A stretch of DNA of 64,000 bases, from NCBI GenBank assembly GCA_035385585.1, contig DAOOKJ010000001.1, forward strand, positions 5,299-69,298. The letters are read 5' to 3'. Both the position numbers and the translations under genes were made by a program. This document shows, in pieces, positions 22,531 through 32,231 of the stretch; positions within the stretch are counted from its first letter, which is position 1, and each line of letters opens with the position of its first letter. This DNA comes from DAOOKJ01 sp035385585. Lineage in GTDB: Bacteria > Patescibacteriota > Minisyncoccia > UBA6257. The notes beneath the pieces are model-generated. The model was given only the letters and a program-made list of their open reading frames with translations. It had not been told where the DNA came from and made no database searches.

Positions 22531-24695
22531 TTTTCAACAATTAAAGGGTTTTTCTTTTTAAAAGGAATTTTTTGCCAAAGGTATTCAGTTAAAAATGGCA
22601 TAAATGGGTGAAGCAAAACCAGTAAGTCTTTAAAAATAAAAACTAAAACATATTCTGCTCTTTTTTTTTCTTTCCTGTTTTTTAACCTTGGTTTCATTGC
22701 TTCAACTATTTTATCAGCATATTTATGCCAAATATAGTGGTAGAGAGTCTCAGCCGCTAAAGAAAAACGATAATTATCCAGATAGAAGGTTACCTTTTTT
22801 TTAATTTGCTGAAATTCTTTCAAAATTTGTTTATCTTTCGTTGAAAGTTTTGGTTTTTTTAAAGAAAAATCTTTGACAGATAAAAGGAGAAAACGACTAA
22901 GGTTGTAAATTTTATTGGCGAAATTACGATAACCTTTAATTTTTTCTTCTGAAATAATAATATCGCTTCCGGCGCTGTTTCCTACAACCAACGCCATCCT
23001 TAAAGCGTCAGTCCCATAAATTGAAGCAACATTTAGAGGGTCAATTACATTGCCTTTTGATTTTGACATTTTTTGCCTATCTTTGTCTCTGACTAAACCA
23101 TGAAGATAAACAGTTTTAAAAGGCACTTTTTGAGTCTTGTAAATTCCCAGCATTATCATTCTTACTACCCAAAAAAACAAAATATCCCAGCCAGTCTCCA
23201 TTACTGACGTTGGATAAAATCTGTTAAAATCATTTTTTTTAGTTGTCAAAAGAGTGGCGTAGGGCCACTGGCCAGAAGAAAACCAAGTATCTAGAACATC
23301 TTCATCTTTCTTTATATTTTTACTTCCGCAATAAGGACATCTTGAAATCCTTTTAGAAGGCGAGACAATAATTCCTTCTTTCTTTTTGCACAAATCGTTT
23401 TTTCCATCTAAACAATAAAAAACTGGAATCTGAATTCCCCAAGAAATCTGGCGTGAGATATTCCAATCTTTTAAATTATTCATCCAATGGTAAAATACTT
23501 TTTCAAATTTTTTTGGAATAATTTCAATTTTGCCAGTTTTAATTGCTTCAACTGCCAAATCTCTTAAAGATTTATTATTTTTTCCAAAAGGTTTTGAGAC
23601 ACTAATAAACCATTGGTCCATTATCATTGGCTCAATTGTAGTGTTACATTTATAACAATGACTAACTTCATGAACATAATCTTCTGCTTTTTCTAAAGCC
23701 CCTATTTCTTTTAGAATTAGAATTGTTTTTTCTCTGGCCTCTTGAACTTTTAATCCCTTCAGAGGACCGGCTAATTCATTAAAACAACCATCAAAATTCA
23801 ATGTTTGTCTCATTTCTAAATGATTATCTTTGGAAATTTCAAAATCTAAAGCATCATGAGCCGGGGTAATCTTTAAAACTCCGGTTCCAAAATCTATATC
23901 TACCCTTCTGTCGCCAATAACTGGAAGGTTTCTTTTTAGAATTGGTTCTATTACTTCCTTTCCAATAAAATTTTTATATCTTGAATCTTTGGGATTAACC
24001 GCAATTGCCATGTCGCCGACAATTGTTTCAGGCCTAGTAGTCGCCACCGTAATGAACTTAGTCGGATTATCTTTAAATTTATATCTGACAAAATAAAGTT
24101 TACCTTTTTCCTTTAAATATTTTACTTCTAATTCGGAAAAAGCAGTTTTATGTTTTGGGCAATAATTTACAATCCTTTTGCCACGATACAATAATTCATC
24201 TTGATACAACTCCTCAAAAGTCTCATAGACAATTTTTATAATATCTTTATCTAAAGTGAATTTTTCTCTTGTCCAGTCGCAAGAAGCCCCCAAAAGTTTT
24301 AATTGTTTTTTAACTATTTTTCTATTCTTTTTGGTATATTCCAAGATTGCTTTGTAGAACTCCTCTTTTGTCATTTCAAAACGGGATTTTCCTTCTTTCT
24401 CTAATTTTTTTTCAAACACAACCTGGGTTTCAAAGCCGGCATGATCAGTCCCGGGCAACCATAAAGTAATTTCTCTTTTTAAGCGGTGATAGCGGATCAT
24501 AATATCTTCAAGAGTAACAAAAACCGCATGACCGATATGAAGAGGGTCGTTAGCATTAGGCGGAGGCATAATAATAGAGAAGGCCTTATTAGATGGATTA
24601 AAAGGAAGTTTATCAGGGTTAAAATAACCTGTTTTTTCCCAAAGGCGATAAATTTTCTTCTCTATTTTCTGCGGCTGATAAATTTTTGGAAGCAT
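22518..24695 (-). CDS. valS: Valyl-tRNA synthetase, short form
   Basis: The 725-residue protein has the class I HIGH motif as PLHIGHA, LPGTDHAG, editing-domain motif ATTRPETIVGD and KMSKSKGN. The pair GTDHAG and ATTRPETIVGD favours ValRS over IleRS or LeuRS. A zinc-knuckle-like CPYCGSKN and CYKC are present. It lacks the C-terminal coiled-coil arm that brings most bacterial enzymes to about 880 residues, ending after the anticodon-binding helices at WPL. It starts 6 nt after tsaD on the same strand. Confidence 0.95.
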   Translation of the reverse strand: MLPKIYQPQKIEKKIYRLWEKTGYFNPDKLPFNPSNKAFSIIMPPPNANDPLHIGHAVFVTLEDIMIRYHRLKREITLWLPGTDHAGFETQVVFEKKLEKEGKSRFEMTKEEFYKAILEYTKKNRKIVKKQLKLLGASCDWTREKFTLDKDIIKIVYETFEELYQDELLYRGKRIVNYCPKHKTAFSELEVKYLKEKGKLYFVRYKFKDNPTKFITVATTRPETIVGDMAIAVNPKDSRYKNFIGKEVIEPILKRNLPVIGDRRVDIDFGTGVLKITPAHDALDFEISKDNHLEMRQTLNFDGCFNELAGPLKGLKVQEAREKTILILKEIGALEKAEDYVHEVSHCYKCNTTIEPMIMDQWFISVSKPFGKNNKSLRDLAVEAIKTGKIEIIPKKFEKVFYHWMNNLKDWNISRQISWGIQIPVFYCLDGKNDLCKKKEGIIVSPSKRISRCPYCGSKNIKKDEDVLDTWFSSGQWPYATLLTTKKNDFNRFYPTSVMETGWDILFFWVVRMIMLGIYKTQKVPFKTVYLHGLVRDKDRQKMSKSKGNVIDPLNVASIYGTDALRMALVVGNSAGSDIIISEEKIKGYRNFANKIYNLSRFLLLSVKDFSLKKPKLSTKDKQILKEFQQIKKKVTFYLDNYRFSLAAETLYHYIWHKYADKIVEAMKPRLKNRKEKKRAEYVLVFIFKDLLVLLHPFMPFLTEYLWQKIPFKKKNPLIVEKWPL

Positions 24696-24701
24696 AAGGT
24701 A

Positions 24702-25799
24702 TTAAAATTTTCTATTACTAATAGCATCTATCTCTCGCCAATCCTCTTTCTTATTTAAAGACTCAAAAAATCCAGCTAATGCTATCATTATAGCATTATC
24801 AGTACAATATTCTAAAGAAGGAGAAAAAAAATTTATTTTAATTTTTTCATTTTTAATAGTTTCTTTTATTTTTTCTCTTAATCGTAAATTAGCCGAAACG
24901 CCGCCGCCAATAATTAAAGTTTTAACTTTAAAATCTTTTACTGTCTTAAAAGTTTTTTTAACCAAAACATCAGTAATCGCTTCTTCGATTTCATAGGCAA
25001 TAGCTGGAATTAGTTTTTCCTTTTCTTCTTTTTCTAATTTTTGCCAAAAATATAGAACTGCTGTTTTCAACCCAGAAAAAGAAAAATCATAATTATTTTG
25101 ACTCAACATTGGCCTAGGAAATTCTATTTTCCCTGTTTCTGGTGATATTTTGGATTTTGCCTTCTTTCTTCTCTGTTTTTGGGATAATTGAGAAATAATT
25201 GGGCCGCCGGGATAACCTAAATTTAAAATTCTGGCAGTTTTATCAAAGCACTCGCCAGCTGCATCGTCTAAAGTTTCGCCAATAATTGTATAATTATTTA
25301 TTTTTTTACAGTAAACAAGCAAAGTATGACCTCCAGAAACAATTAAAGCAATTAAAGGAAAAAGTGAGTTTAAATAAGAAAGAGAAATTTTTTTCTTTTT
25401 TTTGGTAGGGGGTAAAAGAAAACTAAAAAGATGGCCAGACAAATGGCTGACTCCAATTATCGGTTTATCAAAATACCAAGATAAAGTTCTGGAAAAATTT
25501 ACTCCAATTAAAAGCGCGGGGATCAATCCCGGACCGTTAGTAACCGCCACTAAATCAATATCTTTTTCTACTGATAATTTTTCTTCTCTAATTAATTTTT
25601 TAAAAAGGAAGGGTAAGTTTTTATAATGTTCCCGACTGGCTAAAATTGGCACTACTCCTCCATATTTCTCATGAATTTTAACCTGACTCACTAATAAATT
25701 ACTGATTGGCTTAATAAAAAAATCGGCTTTTATTTTTGTAACTTCTAAAAGTCCAATTGAAGTTTCATCACAAGAAGTTTCAATTCCTAATATCAACAT
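24702..25799 (-). CDS. tsaD: tRNA N6-threonylcarbamoyladenosine transferase TsaD
   Basis: The 365-residue protein transfers the threonylcarbamoyl group to A37 of tRNAs reading ANN codons. It shows the Kae1/Gcp pattern: LGIETSCDETS at the N-terminus, the metal-binding HxxxH in SHLSGH, ALIVSGGHTLL, DDAAGECFDKTAR and IGGGVSANLRLR. Two lysine-rich insertions (KKKKKIS and QKQRRKKAKSK) are extra. It sits between tRNA-Glu and valS in a leftward run of translation genes. Confidence 0.96.
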   Translation of the reverse strand: MLILGIETSCDETSIGLLEVTKIKADFFIKPISNLLVSQVKIHEKYGGVVPILASREHYKNLPFLFKKLIREEKLSVEKDIDLVAVTNGPGLIPALLIGVNFSRTLSWYFDKPIIGVSHLSGHLFSFLLPPTKKKKKISLSYLNSLFPLIALIVSGGHTLLVYCKKINNYTIIGETLDDAAGECFDKTARILNLGYPGGPIISQLSQKQRRKKAKSKISPETGKIEFPRPMLSQNNYDFSFSGLKTAVLYFWQKLEKEEKEKLIPAIAYEIEEAITDVLVKKTFKTVKDFKVKTLIIGGGVSANLRLREKIKETIKNEKIKINFFSPSLEYCTDNAIMIALAGFFESLNKKEDWREIDAISNRKF

Positions 25800-25809
25800 A
25801 ACAAAAAAG

Positions 25810-25883
25810 TGGCGTTAATGGGATTTGAACCCATGTTACGGGATTGAAGGCCCCGTGTCCTAACCAGACTAGACGATAACGCC
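25810..25883 (-). tRNA. tRNA-Glu (anticodon UUC) with C33
   Basis: Acceptor GGCGTTA/TAACGCC, D-loop with GG, T-loop TTCAAAT and discriminator A are regular. The anticodon stem CGGGG/TCCCG leaves the 7-nt loop CCTTCAA, so position 33, normally always U, is C. CCA is not encoded. Confidence 0.9.
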
Positions 25884-26138
25884 GATACGTTAGCAAATAA
25901 TAACTATTTTTTGAGAAAAAATCAACCCTGCACCTAAAAAACTAGTTTTGTCAAAAACAATAATATTTAGTTAGTGTTACTTTAGGATTTTAATGAAACT
26001 AATTACATTTAAATCTTTTACAAATTCATTCCCCACTCTTATGAGATTGATTTTATCAAATATACCTTTAGTATTTATCTTCTAAAGGCGCGAGGTAAAT
26101 TTGTTTATCTTTTATAGGTGTGGAGTCAACCCTTCCAT
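25884..26138. other. Intergenic region, no gene seen
   Basis: On the minus strand TTGACA lies at about 25953-25948 upstream of tRNA-Glu, but a good -10 element is lacking at the right distance. CCCTGCACCTAA (25926-25937) repeats a 12-mer at 9666-9677. Two loosely similar stretches (TTTATCTTCTAAAGGCG and TTTATCTTTTATAGGTG) occur at about 26074-26120. No reading frame stands out. Confidence 0.4.
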
Positions 26139-26864
26139 CTACTCTACTAAAACTGCTTTAACCGCCACTCTTTTAGATGCTACTCCTACTGGCCAACAAC
26201 TTTGAAGAATTAAAACTTTTTGACTGGAAGGAGGAAAAATGGTTTCGGTTGTCTCCTGCCCCTTTGGCCAAGGAAGAAAAATCTTTTTATCTTCAACTCT
26301 AAATGTTAATAATCTATTCTCCCAAACTACATAAATCAAATCTCCTTTTTGAAATTCATTAAGTAGAGAAAAAACTGATTTATATCTCCCTGGCTCCCAA
26401 GGGTATTGGCTTGAATGACCAATAATAATGGAATATCCTTCGCCTGGATTACTCGATCCAGGATAAAGTACTACTCCTTTTTTTAATTCCTGATAAATCA
26501 ACTTTAGATCAAACTCAGAAACACTAATAATTGGTGCTTCAATATCAAATTTAGAAAGAATCAGAGTGTTGTTTTTATATTTTAAAATCGGCTCTTGAAA
26601 AATAAGAATCGGAGAAATAGTGATTGGCGGAGTTTCTAAATTGTCTAAAGTAGTAGTTGTTTTTGAGACTAAAAAATTTGGGGGTCTACTAATCTCATTT
26701 TTTATCCAAGTAAACAATTGTTTTATCTTATACTGACTAATGGAAATAAAGGCTAAACCATTGAAAATACAAAAGAGAACTACAAAAATCCCTATAAAAA
26801 TAAAAAGAAACAATTTTAATTTCTTGAGCATACTGAAAAGATTAATTCTTCTACTATAAGCCAC
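26139..26864 (-). CDS. Sortase-family transpeptidase
   Basis: The 241-residue protein has an N-terminal membrane anchor (LKLFLFIFIGIFVVLFCIF). A sortase barrel follows with the catalytic His in IIIGHSSQYPW, Cys in LILQSCWPVG and Arg in SKRVAVKA. It would link secreted proteins to the envelope. No protein in this window shows a plain LPxTG-type tail, so the substrate is unknown. A second Met at residue 12 is an alternative start. It begins 18 nt after gyrB on the same strand. Confidence 0.9.
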   Translation of the reverse strand: MAYSRRINLFSMLKKLKLFLFIFIGIFVVLFCIFNGLAFISISQYKIKQLFTWIKNEISRPPNFLVSKTTTTLDNLETPPITISPILIFQEPILKYKNNTLILSKFDIEAPIISVSEFDLKLIYQELKKGVVLYPGSSNPGEGYSIIIGHSSQYPWEPGRYKSVFSLLNEFQKGDLIYVVWENRLLTFRVEDKKIFLPWPKGQETTETIFPPSSQKVLILQSCWPVGVASKRVAVKAVLVE

Positions 26865-26882
26865 TCTATCCTAAATGTCATC

Positions 26883-28985
26883 CTAAATGTCCAAATTTTT
26901 CACTTTTTGGGCATAGGCCTGAATAAAAGTTTTTCTTGGTAGGACTTCTTCCCCCATTAAAATATCAAATAATCTATCTGCCTCTTCTGCGTCCTCAATA
27001 GTTACTTGTTTTAATATTCTTTTTTTGGGATCCATTGTTGTTTCCCATAACTGCTCTGGATTCATTTCCCCTAAACCTTTATAGCGCCCAATGTTCAAAC
27101 CAAGAGTTTTTTCTTCGTTGGTATCCTCGGTTGATTCAGCTTCGAGTATTTGACCATCTTCATTTTCTTCCACTAATTTTAATTTAATAACTCTATTTTT
27201 TTGTTCCTTCTCTTTTTTGTTTTCTTTATCTCTAAAATCTCTAATAATTTTGTCTTTTTCCTGATCAGTATAAGCATAAAATATTTCTTTTCCCTTCTGA
27301 ATTCGATAAAGAGGAGGTTGGGCAATATAAAGATACCCTTGTTCAATTATCGGTTTAAAGTAACGAAAGAAAAAAGTTAAAAGCAAAGTCCTAATATGAG
27401 CGCCATCACTATCGGCATCGCTCATAATAATAATCTTATGATAGCGAAGCTTGCCTAAATTAAAATCCTCACCGATTGTCGTTCCTAAAGCAATGATTAA
27501 AGACTTTATCTCTTCAGAAGCCATCATTCTATCAAATCTGGCTTTTTCCACATTTAAAATTTTTCCTCTTAAAGGCAAAATCGCTTGGTAATTTCTGTCC
27601 CTTGCCAACTTCGCGCTGCCACCAGCACTCTCACCCTCAACAATAAAAAGTTCCGAATTCTCGGCTTTTCTTGAAATACAATCTGCTAATTTTCCTGGTA
27701 AAGCTGCCCCTTCAAACGCTCCTTTTCTTAAAATGTTTTCTCGAGCTTTTTTTGCTGCTTGCCTTGCCCGTGAAGATAATAAACATTTTTCAATGATATT
27801 CTTTGCATCCTCTTTGTTTATTTCTAAATATTCTTTAAAACTTTCATTCATTATCTTTTCTACTGCTAAACGAGCTTCCGGATTACCTAATTTTGCCTTT
27901 GTTTGCCCCTCAAACTGAGGTTCTTTCAATTTTATACTGATAATCGCCATTAATCCCTCTCTAGTATCTTCCCCTGAAAAACCACTATCTTCTTCTTTTA
28001 AAAATCCTTCACTTTTAGCATAATCATTTAAAACTCTGGTTAAGGCAGCCCTAAAACCAGTTAAATGCATTCCTCCTTCAGGGGTATGAATATTGTTTGC
28101 AAAAGAAATCTCTAAAGTTTCTTGATCTTCAATATAAACTAAAGCAATTTCTATTAAAATATTATCTTTTTCCTGAGAGATATAAAAAGGAGTTTTGACT
28201 ATCCATTTATAATCTCTCGCCAGATACTGAATAAATGCCTTTATCCCGCTTTCAAAATGAAAGGTATAGGACGGAACTAAAGTTTTATTCCGATAATCTT
28301 TTATCTGAATTGTTATCCCTGGAGTTAGATAGGCTTGTTCGCGCAAGTGGTCCAAAATTTTTTTTAAGTCAAAATTTATTTCTTTAAAAACATCTGGATC
28401 TGGCTCAAAAGTAATTTTTGTTCCACTTTTTTGGCATTTACCATTTTTCATAACTTTTGTGATTGGCTTTCCCCGAGAATACTCTTGTTTATACAAAGTG
28501 CCATTTCGGCAAATTTCAGCAATTAAATGTTTGGATAGGGCATTAACGACAGAAACCCCTACTCCATGTAGACCACCAGCCACTTTATAAGACTGCCCGC
28601 CAAATTTTCCACCGGCATGAAGAGTACACATGACAGTTTCTAAAGCTGACTTTTTTGTTTTCGGATGGATATCAACGGGAATTCCGCGACCATCATCGGT
28701 GATTGCTACTTTGTTTTTATCTAAAATTTCCACTAAAATATTTTTCGCATATCCACTAGTTGCTTCGTCAATAGAATTGTCAACGACTTCCCAAACTAAA
28801 TGATGTAAACCTTCCAAGCCGGTTGAACCGATATACATTCCCGGCCTTCGTCTTACAGGCTCTAATCCTTCCAACACATAAATATCTTTAGCAGTATAAG
28901 AGGAATACTGATCAGAATCAGCAGTACTTTTTATTTCTTTTTCTTGTATCTGATTTTTAATTTTGTTCTTGTCGATTTTTGTCAT
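26883..28985 (-). CDS. gyrB: DNA gyrase subunit B
   Basis: The 700-residue protein has a GHKL ATPase (VVDNSIDEATSG, DDGRGIPVD, GGLHGVGVSVVNALS), a transducer domain, and a TOPRIM domain with FIVEGESAGGSAK and DADSDGAHIRTLL. The usual VEGDSAGG reads VEGESAGG. A charged insertion of about 35 residues (near KKEKEQKNRVIKLK) interrupts the C-terminal part before NIGRYKGLGEMN. It supplies the ATPase half of gyrase with GyrA. It lies about 8 kb from the dnaN-dnaA region and 5 nt after pheT. Confidence 0.96.
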   Translation of the reverse strand: MTKIDKNKIKNQIQEKEIKSTADSDQYSSYTAKDIYVLEGLEPVRRRPGMYIGSTGLEGLHHLVWEVVDNSIDEATSGYAKNILVEILDKNKVAITDDGRGIPVDIHPKTKKSALETVMCTLHAGGKFGGQSYKVAGGLHGVGVSVVNALSKHLIAEICRNGTLYKQEYSRGKPITKVMKNGKCQKSGTKITFEPDPDVFKEINFDLKKILDHLREQAYLTPGITIQIKDYRNKTLVPSYTFHFESGIKAFIQYLARDYKWIVKTPFYISQEKDNILIEIALVYIEDQETLEISFANNIHTPEGGMHLTGFRAALTRVLNDYAKSEGFLKEEDSGFSGEDTREGLMAIISIKLKEPQFEGQTKAKLGNPEARLAVEKIMNESFKEYLEINKEDAKNIIEKCLLSSRARQAAKKARENILRKGAFEGAALPGKLADCISRKAENSELFIVEGESAGGSAKLARDRNYQAILPLRGKILNVEKARFDRMMASEEIKSLIIALGTTIGEDFNLGKLRYHKIIIMSDADSDGAHIRTLLLTFFFRYFKPIIEQGYLYIAQPPLYRIQKGKEIFYAYTDQEKDKIIRDFRDKENKKEKEQKNRVIKLKLVEENEDGQILEAESTEDTNEEKTLGLNIGRYKGLGEMNPEQLWETTMDPKKRILKQVTIEDAEEADRLFDILMGEEVLPRKTFIQAYAQKVKNLDI

Positions 28986-28990
28986 TTTTT

Positions 28991-31045
28991 TTATCTAATA
29001 ACAGCGTTAATTGTTTTTAACTTTCTAATAATTTTTTCCATTTCTCTGTCAACCTCTTCCGAAGTTAAAGTCTTTTTTAAAGAATAAAAAGTTAGATGAA
29101 AAGCTAAACTTTTTTCCTCTTTACCAATATTTTCACCAGTATAAACATCAAATAAATCTATCTCTTTTAAATATTTTAAAGGAAGAGACTTAATTGTTGA
29201 AATAACTTTTGCTATTGATACATCTTCTTTTACAATCAAAGACAAATCTCTTTTAATTAAGGGGTATTTTAAAAGAGGACTGAAAACTACATCTTTCAAA
29301 ATGAATTTTTTTAAAGATTGAACTTTAATTTCCCAAAAAGCCACCTGGCCGTCAATATCATATTTTTTTAGCAACTCGTTTTTAAAATAACCAACAACGC
29401 CAATTTTTTCTTTTTCTAAAATAATTTCTCCTCCTTTTTCTAAAATTGCAGAGTACTTATTATTCTTGGAAAAATTCTTAAACGAATATTTTCCATTTTC
29501 TATTTTTAATCTTGAAAAGGTGCTTTCTATAATTCCTTTCGCCTCAAATAAAAGATTTTTTTCTTTAGCCGCAAAAATGACGCCAGCAAAAACTAATTCT
29601 TCTTTCAAATTATTATTTTCTTTGAAATAAATATTATTGATTTCAAAAAGACCGAACTTATCCTCAAATCTAGAATTATCTTTTATATTTTTTAAGAAAT
29701 TCAAAGCGAAAGTTGGTCTCAAAAATGCAAAAAGCTCACTTACTGGATTTAAAACCTCAATAATACAATTTTTACGATTATTCAAAATTGATTCTACTTC
29801 GTTTTTTGAAACGAAAGAATAGTTATATGTTTCGTATAAATTAAAAGATTTTATTATATCCTTTAATTTATTTCTTATAAGCCACTTTTCATCTTCTTTT
29901 TTAAAAATCAATTCTGCTTTTGGCGGCTTGCTTAAAATACTGTTAAAGCCTATCAATCTTAAAACTTCGCCAATTACATCTTCTTTAACAAAAATATCAG
30001 TCCTTAAAGAAGAAATTAATACCAAAATCCCATTCTTTTTCTGTTTAAAATTAAATCCTAATAATGATAAATTTCTTTTTATTAGTTTTTGGGAAATTTT
30101 AAAGCCGGCAAAATTATTAAAGGCATTAAAACTTATAAAAATTTCTTTCCTTGGTGATTTAACGATTTCTTTATCTATCTTTCCTCTTAAAATTCTTCCT
30201 CCTGCCAATTTTTGAATCAAATTAGTGGCTAGATCTAAACTATAATCAGTTAAATCTCTAGATAAATTATGCTCAAATCTATACGAAGCATCAGTCTTTA
30301 AATTTAGCTCTTGCGAGGTTTTTCTAATAATCTCTGGAGAAAAATTGGCGCTTTCAATTAGAACCATTTTTGTCTCTTTATCTACTTCGGCGAATTTTCC
30401 CCCTTTAATTCCAGCTAAAGCCAGAATTTTCTCTGAATCAGTAATTAAAAGTTGATTATCTTTTAAATCGTAAAATCTATTATCTAAAGTTAGAATTCTT
30501 TCTCTCTTTCTAGCCAAACGAATAATAATTTCTTTCTTTGGCGGTTTTTTATTATTAAAAGCAACTTTCTGAAAATCAAAGACGTGAAGAGGTTGTCCTG
30601 TTAAAAGCATTGTATAATTTACCGCGTCAACGACATTGTTTATTGGACGTAGGCCGCATTCTTTTAAAATTCTTTTAAGCCAGGATGGTGATTCTTTCAC
30701 TTTCAGCCACCAAATTGCCTTCATTTCGTATCGCCGGCAACTTATATCTTCAATTTTTACCTCTACCCAATCTTTTACCATAGGCATTTGTTTATTTTCT
30801 TTTACTTTTACGACTGGAAAAGTGAAATTTTTTCCTAAAATGGCAGCAATTTCTTTTAAAAGACCAAAGTGGCCACTGCAATCTGAGACTCTATTGGGTA
30901 ATAAATCAATTTCTAAAATTGGCCTTTTTTGATAATAATTAACTTTAGTTTCAGCCAAATGCATTGTCAAAAGTTCCGCCAATTTTTCAGGCGATTCTTT
31001 AAATTCAAGATTTTTTTTCAAAAGATTGTATGAAAAACGCAACAT
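28991..31045 (-). CDS. pheT: Phenylalanyl-tRNA synthetase beta subunit, lacking the N-terminal tRNA-binding domain
   Basis: The 684-residue protein covers the B1, B5, B3/4 editing and C-terminal ferredoxin-like anticodon domains (KYPLIKRDLSLIVKED to the end). Typical family members have about 790-800 residues because of an OB-fold EMAP-II-like insertion near residues 40-150. Here LEIDLLPNRVSDCSGHFGLLKEIAAIL follows within 70 residues of the start, so that domain is missing (short pieces quoted: DLLPNRVSD, HFGLLKEIA). It forms the alpha2-beta2 enzyme with PheS, encoded 23 nt upstream. Confidence 0.93.
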   Translation of the reverse strand: MLRFSYNLLKKNLEFKESPEKLAELLTMHLAETKVNYYQKRPILEIDLLPNRVSDCSGHFGLLKEIAAILGKNFTFPVVKVKENKQMPMVKDWVEVKIEDISCRRYEMKAIWWLKVKESPSWLKRILKECGLRPINNVVDAVNYTMLLTGQPLHVFDFQKVAFNNKKPPKKEIIIRLARKRERILTLDNRFYDLKDNQLLITDSEKILALAGIKGGKFAEVDKETKMVLIESANFSPEIIRKTSQELNLKTDASYRFEHNLSRDLTDYSLDLATNLIQKLAGGRILRGKIDKEIVKSPRKEIFISFNAFNNFAGFKISQKLIKRNLSLLGFNFKQKKNGILVLISSLRTDIFVKEDVIGEVLRLIGFNSILSKPPKAELIFKKEDEKWLIRNKLKDIIKSFNLYETYNYSFVSKNEVESILNNRKNCIIEVLNPVSELFAFLRPTFALNFLKNIKDNSRFEDKFGLFEINNIYFKENNNLKEELVFAGVIFAAKEKNLLFEAKGIIESTFSRLKIENGKYSFKNFSKNNKYSAILEKGGEIILEKEKIGVVGYFKNELLKKYDIDGQVAFWEIKVQSLKKFILKDVVFSPLLKYPLIKRDLSLIVKEDVSIAKVISTIKSLPLKYLKEIDLFDVYTGENIGKEEKSLAFHLTFYSLKKTLTSEEVDREMEKIIRKLKTINAVIR

Positions 31046-31068
31046 AAATAAAATAAATCTATATTGAT

Positions 31069-32070
31069 TTAAAATTGTCTCAGAAATCTGATATCCGAAG
31101 AGGCAAATAGTCTGATATCTGAAATTTTATATTTTATCATTGCAATTCGTTCTACCCCTAGTCCAAAAGCGAAACCTTGAAGGTTTTTGTTTCTGTAACC
31201 AACTGTTTTATATAAATCAGGATGAACCATTCCCGCACCCATAATCTCCAACCATTTATCTCTATTCCCTTTTGAGTTAATCTTTATATCAACTTCTACT
31301 CCTGGAGTCACAAAGGGAAAATAACTTGGCCTAAATCTAATTAAAATATCATCTTTAAAAATCGCCTTTAGAAACTCCTCAATAATAAATTTAAAATTTG
31401 AAAAACTGACAACTTCCGAAACCATTAACCCCTCAACTTGATGAAATTGAATTTCATGTGAAGTATCCGTCGCCTCATGACGAAAAGTTTTTCCGGGCAC
31501 GATAATTCTAAAAGGCGGCTCATGTTTTTCCATATACCTAATTTGCATTGGGCTGGTATGAGTTCTCAAAAGCAATCTTTCTTTTTGATTTCTTTCTGCC
31601 GGTTTTATCCACAAAGTATCCCACATATCTCTAGCTGGATGATTTTCAGGAATTCTCAAAGCGTCAAAATTATAATATTCCGTCTCAATTTCTGGCCCTT
31701 CAACAATTTCAAATCCTAAATTTTGAAACACTCCAACAATTTCTTTTAAAACTGAACTAATGGGGTGAAGGTGACCAATTTCTTTTTTAGTCCCAGGTTG
31801 AGAAATGTCAAAATATTCTTTCTTTATTTGCCTAGTGGGGAAATTTTTTTCTTTTGCCTTAAAGAGTTCTGTTAAAAATAGACGAGTTGCTTGACATTTT
31901 TGGGCTTCTTTTTTTCTTTGCTCCAGCGATAATTTTTTTAAATTATCAAAAAATAAAGAAAGGTCGCTTTTCCGGCCTAAATATTTAATTCGCCAATTTT
32001 CTAAATCTCTAATATCCTTGACTGTTTTTATTTCCTTCTCTGCTTCTTTTTTAATTTCTTCTAAATCCAT
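31069..32070 (-). CDS. pheS: Phenylalanyl-tRNA synthetase alpha subunit
   Basis: The 333-residue class II catalytic subunit is of normal length. An N-terminal coiled coil (about 1-80) binds tRNA. Motif 2 (FRHEATDTSHEIQFHQVEGL) and motif 3 (GFAFGLGVERIAM) are clear, as is VTPGVEVDIK in the active site. It is the first gene of the leftward pheS-pheT-gyrB-sortase run. Its start at 32070 is divergent from yebC, which has a good promoter in the 161-nt space between them. Confidence 0.97.
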   Translation of the reverse strand: MDLEEIKKEAEKEIKTVKDIRDLENWRIKYLGRKSDLSLFFDNLKKLSLEQRKKEAQKCQATRLFLTELFKAKEKNFPTRQIKKEYFDISQPGTKKEIGHLHPISSVLKEIVGVFQNLGFEIVEGPEIETEYYNFDALRIPENHPARDMWDTLWIKPAERNQKERLLLRTHTSPMQIRYMEKHEPPFRIIVPGKTFRHEATDTSHEIQFHQVEGLMVSEVVSFSNFKFIIEEFLKAIFKDDILIRFRPSYFPFVTPGVEVDIKINSKGNRDKWLEIMGAGMVHPDLYKTVGYRNKNLQGFAFGLGVERIAMIKYKISDIRLFASSDIRFLRQF

Positions 32071-32123
32071 AGCTAATGTTTAAATTTTACTCTAAATTTG
32101 TCATTTTTTCAAGTTAGTTTTAT

Positions 32124-32152
32124 TTGAAAAAATCATTAAAAAGCGATATAAT
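32124..32152 (+). promoter_or_regulatory. Promoter of yebC-ruvC-PBP operon
   Basis: TTGAAA (32124-32129), 17-nt spacer, perfect TATAAT (32147-32152). The leader to the yebC ATG is about 75 nt and A+T-rich; it contains no strong hairpin. Confidence 0.7.
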
Positions 32153-32231
32153 AGAAATAACTACGTATAATCCAAGACTTTGAATCATGAATTAAGTATC
32201 TAGTATTTATAATTTTGAGTTTCTTAATTGT

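Noticed and set aside
22518..24695. Isoleucyl- or leucyl-tRNA synthetase
   Set aside because: The GTDHAG and ATTRPETIVGD motifs and overall order fit ValRS better.
31605..31613. Second perfect DnaA box
   Set aside because: It lies within pheS and encodes conserved residues, so chance is the simplest explanation.
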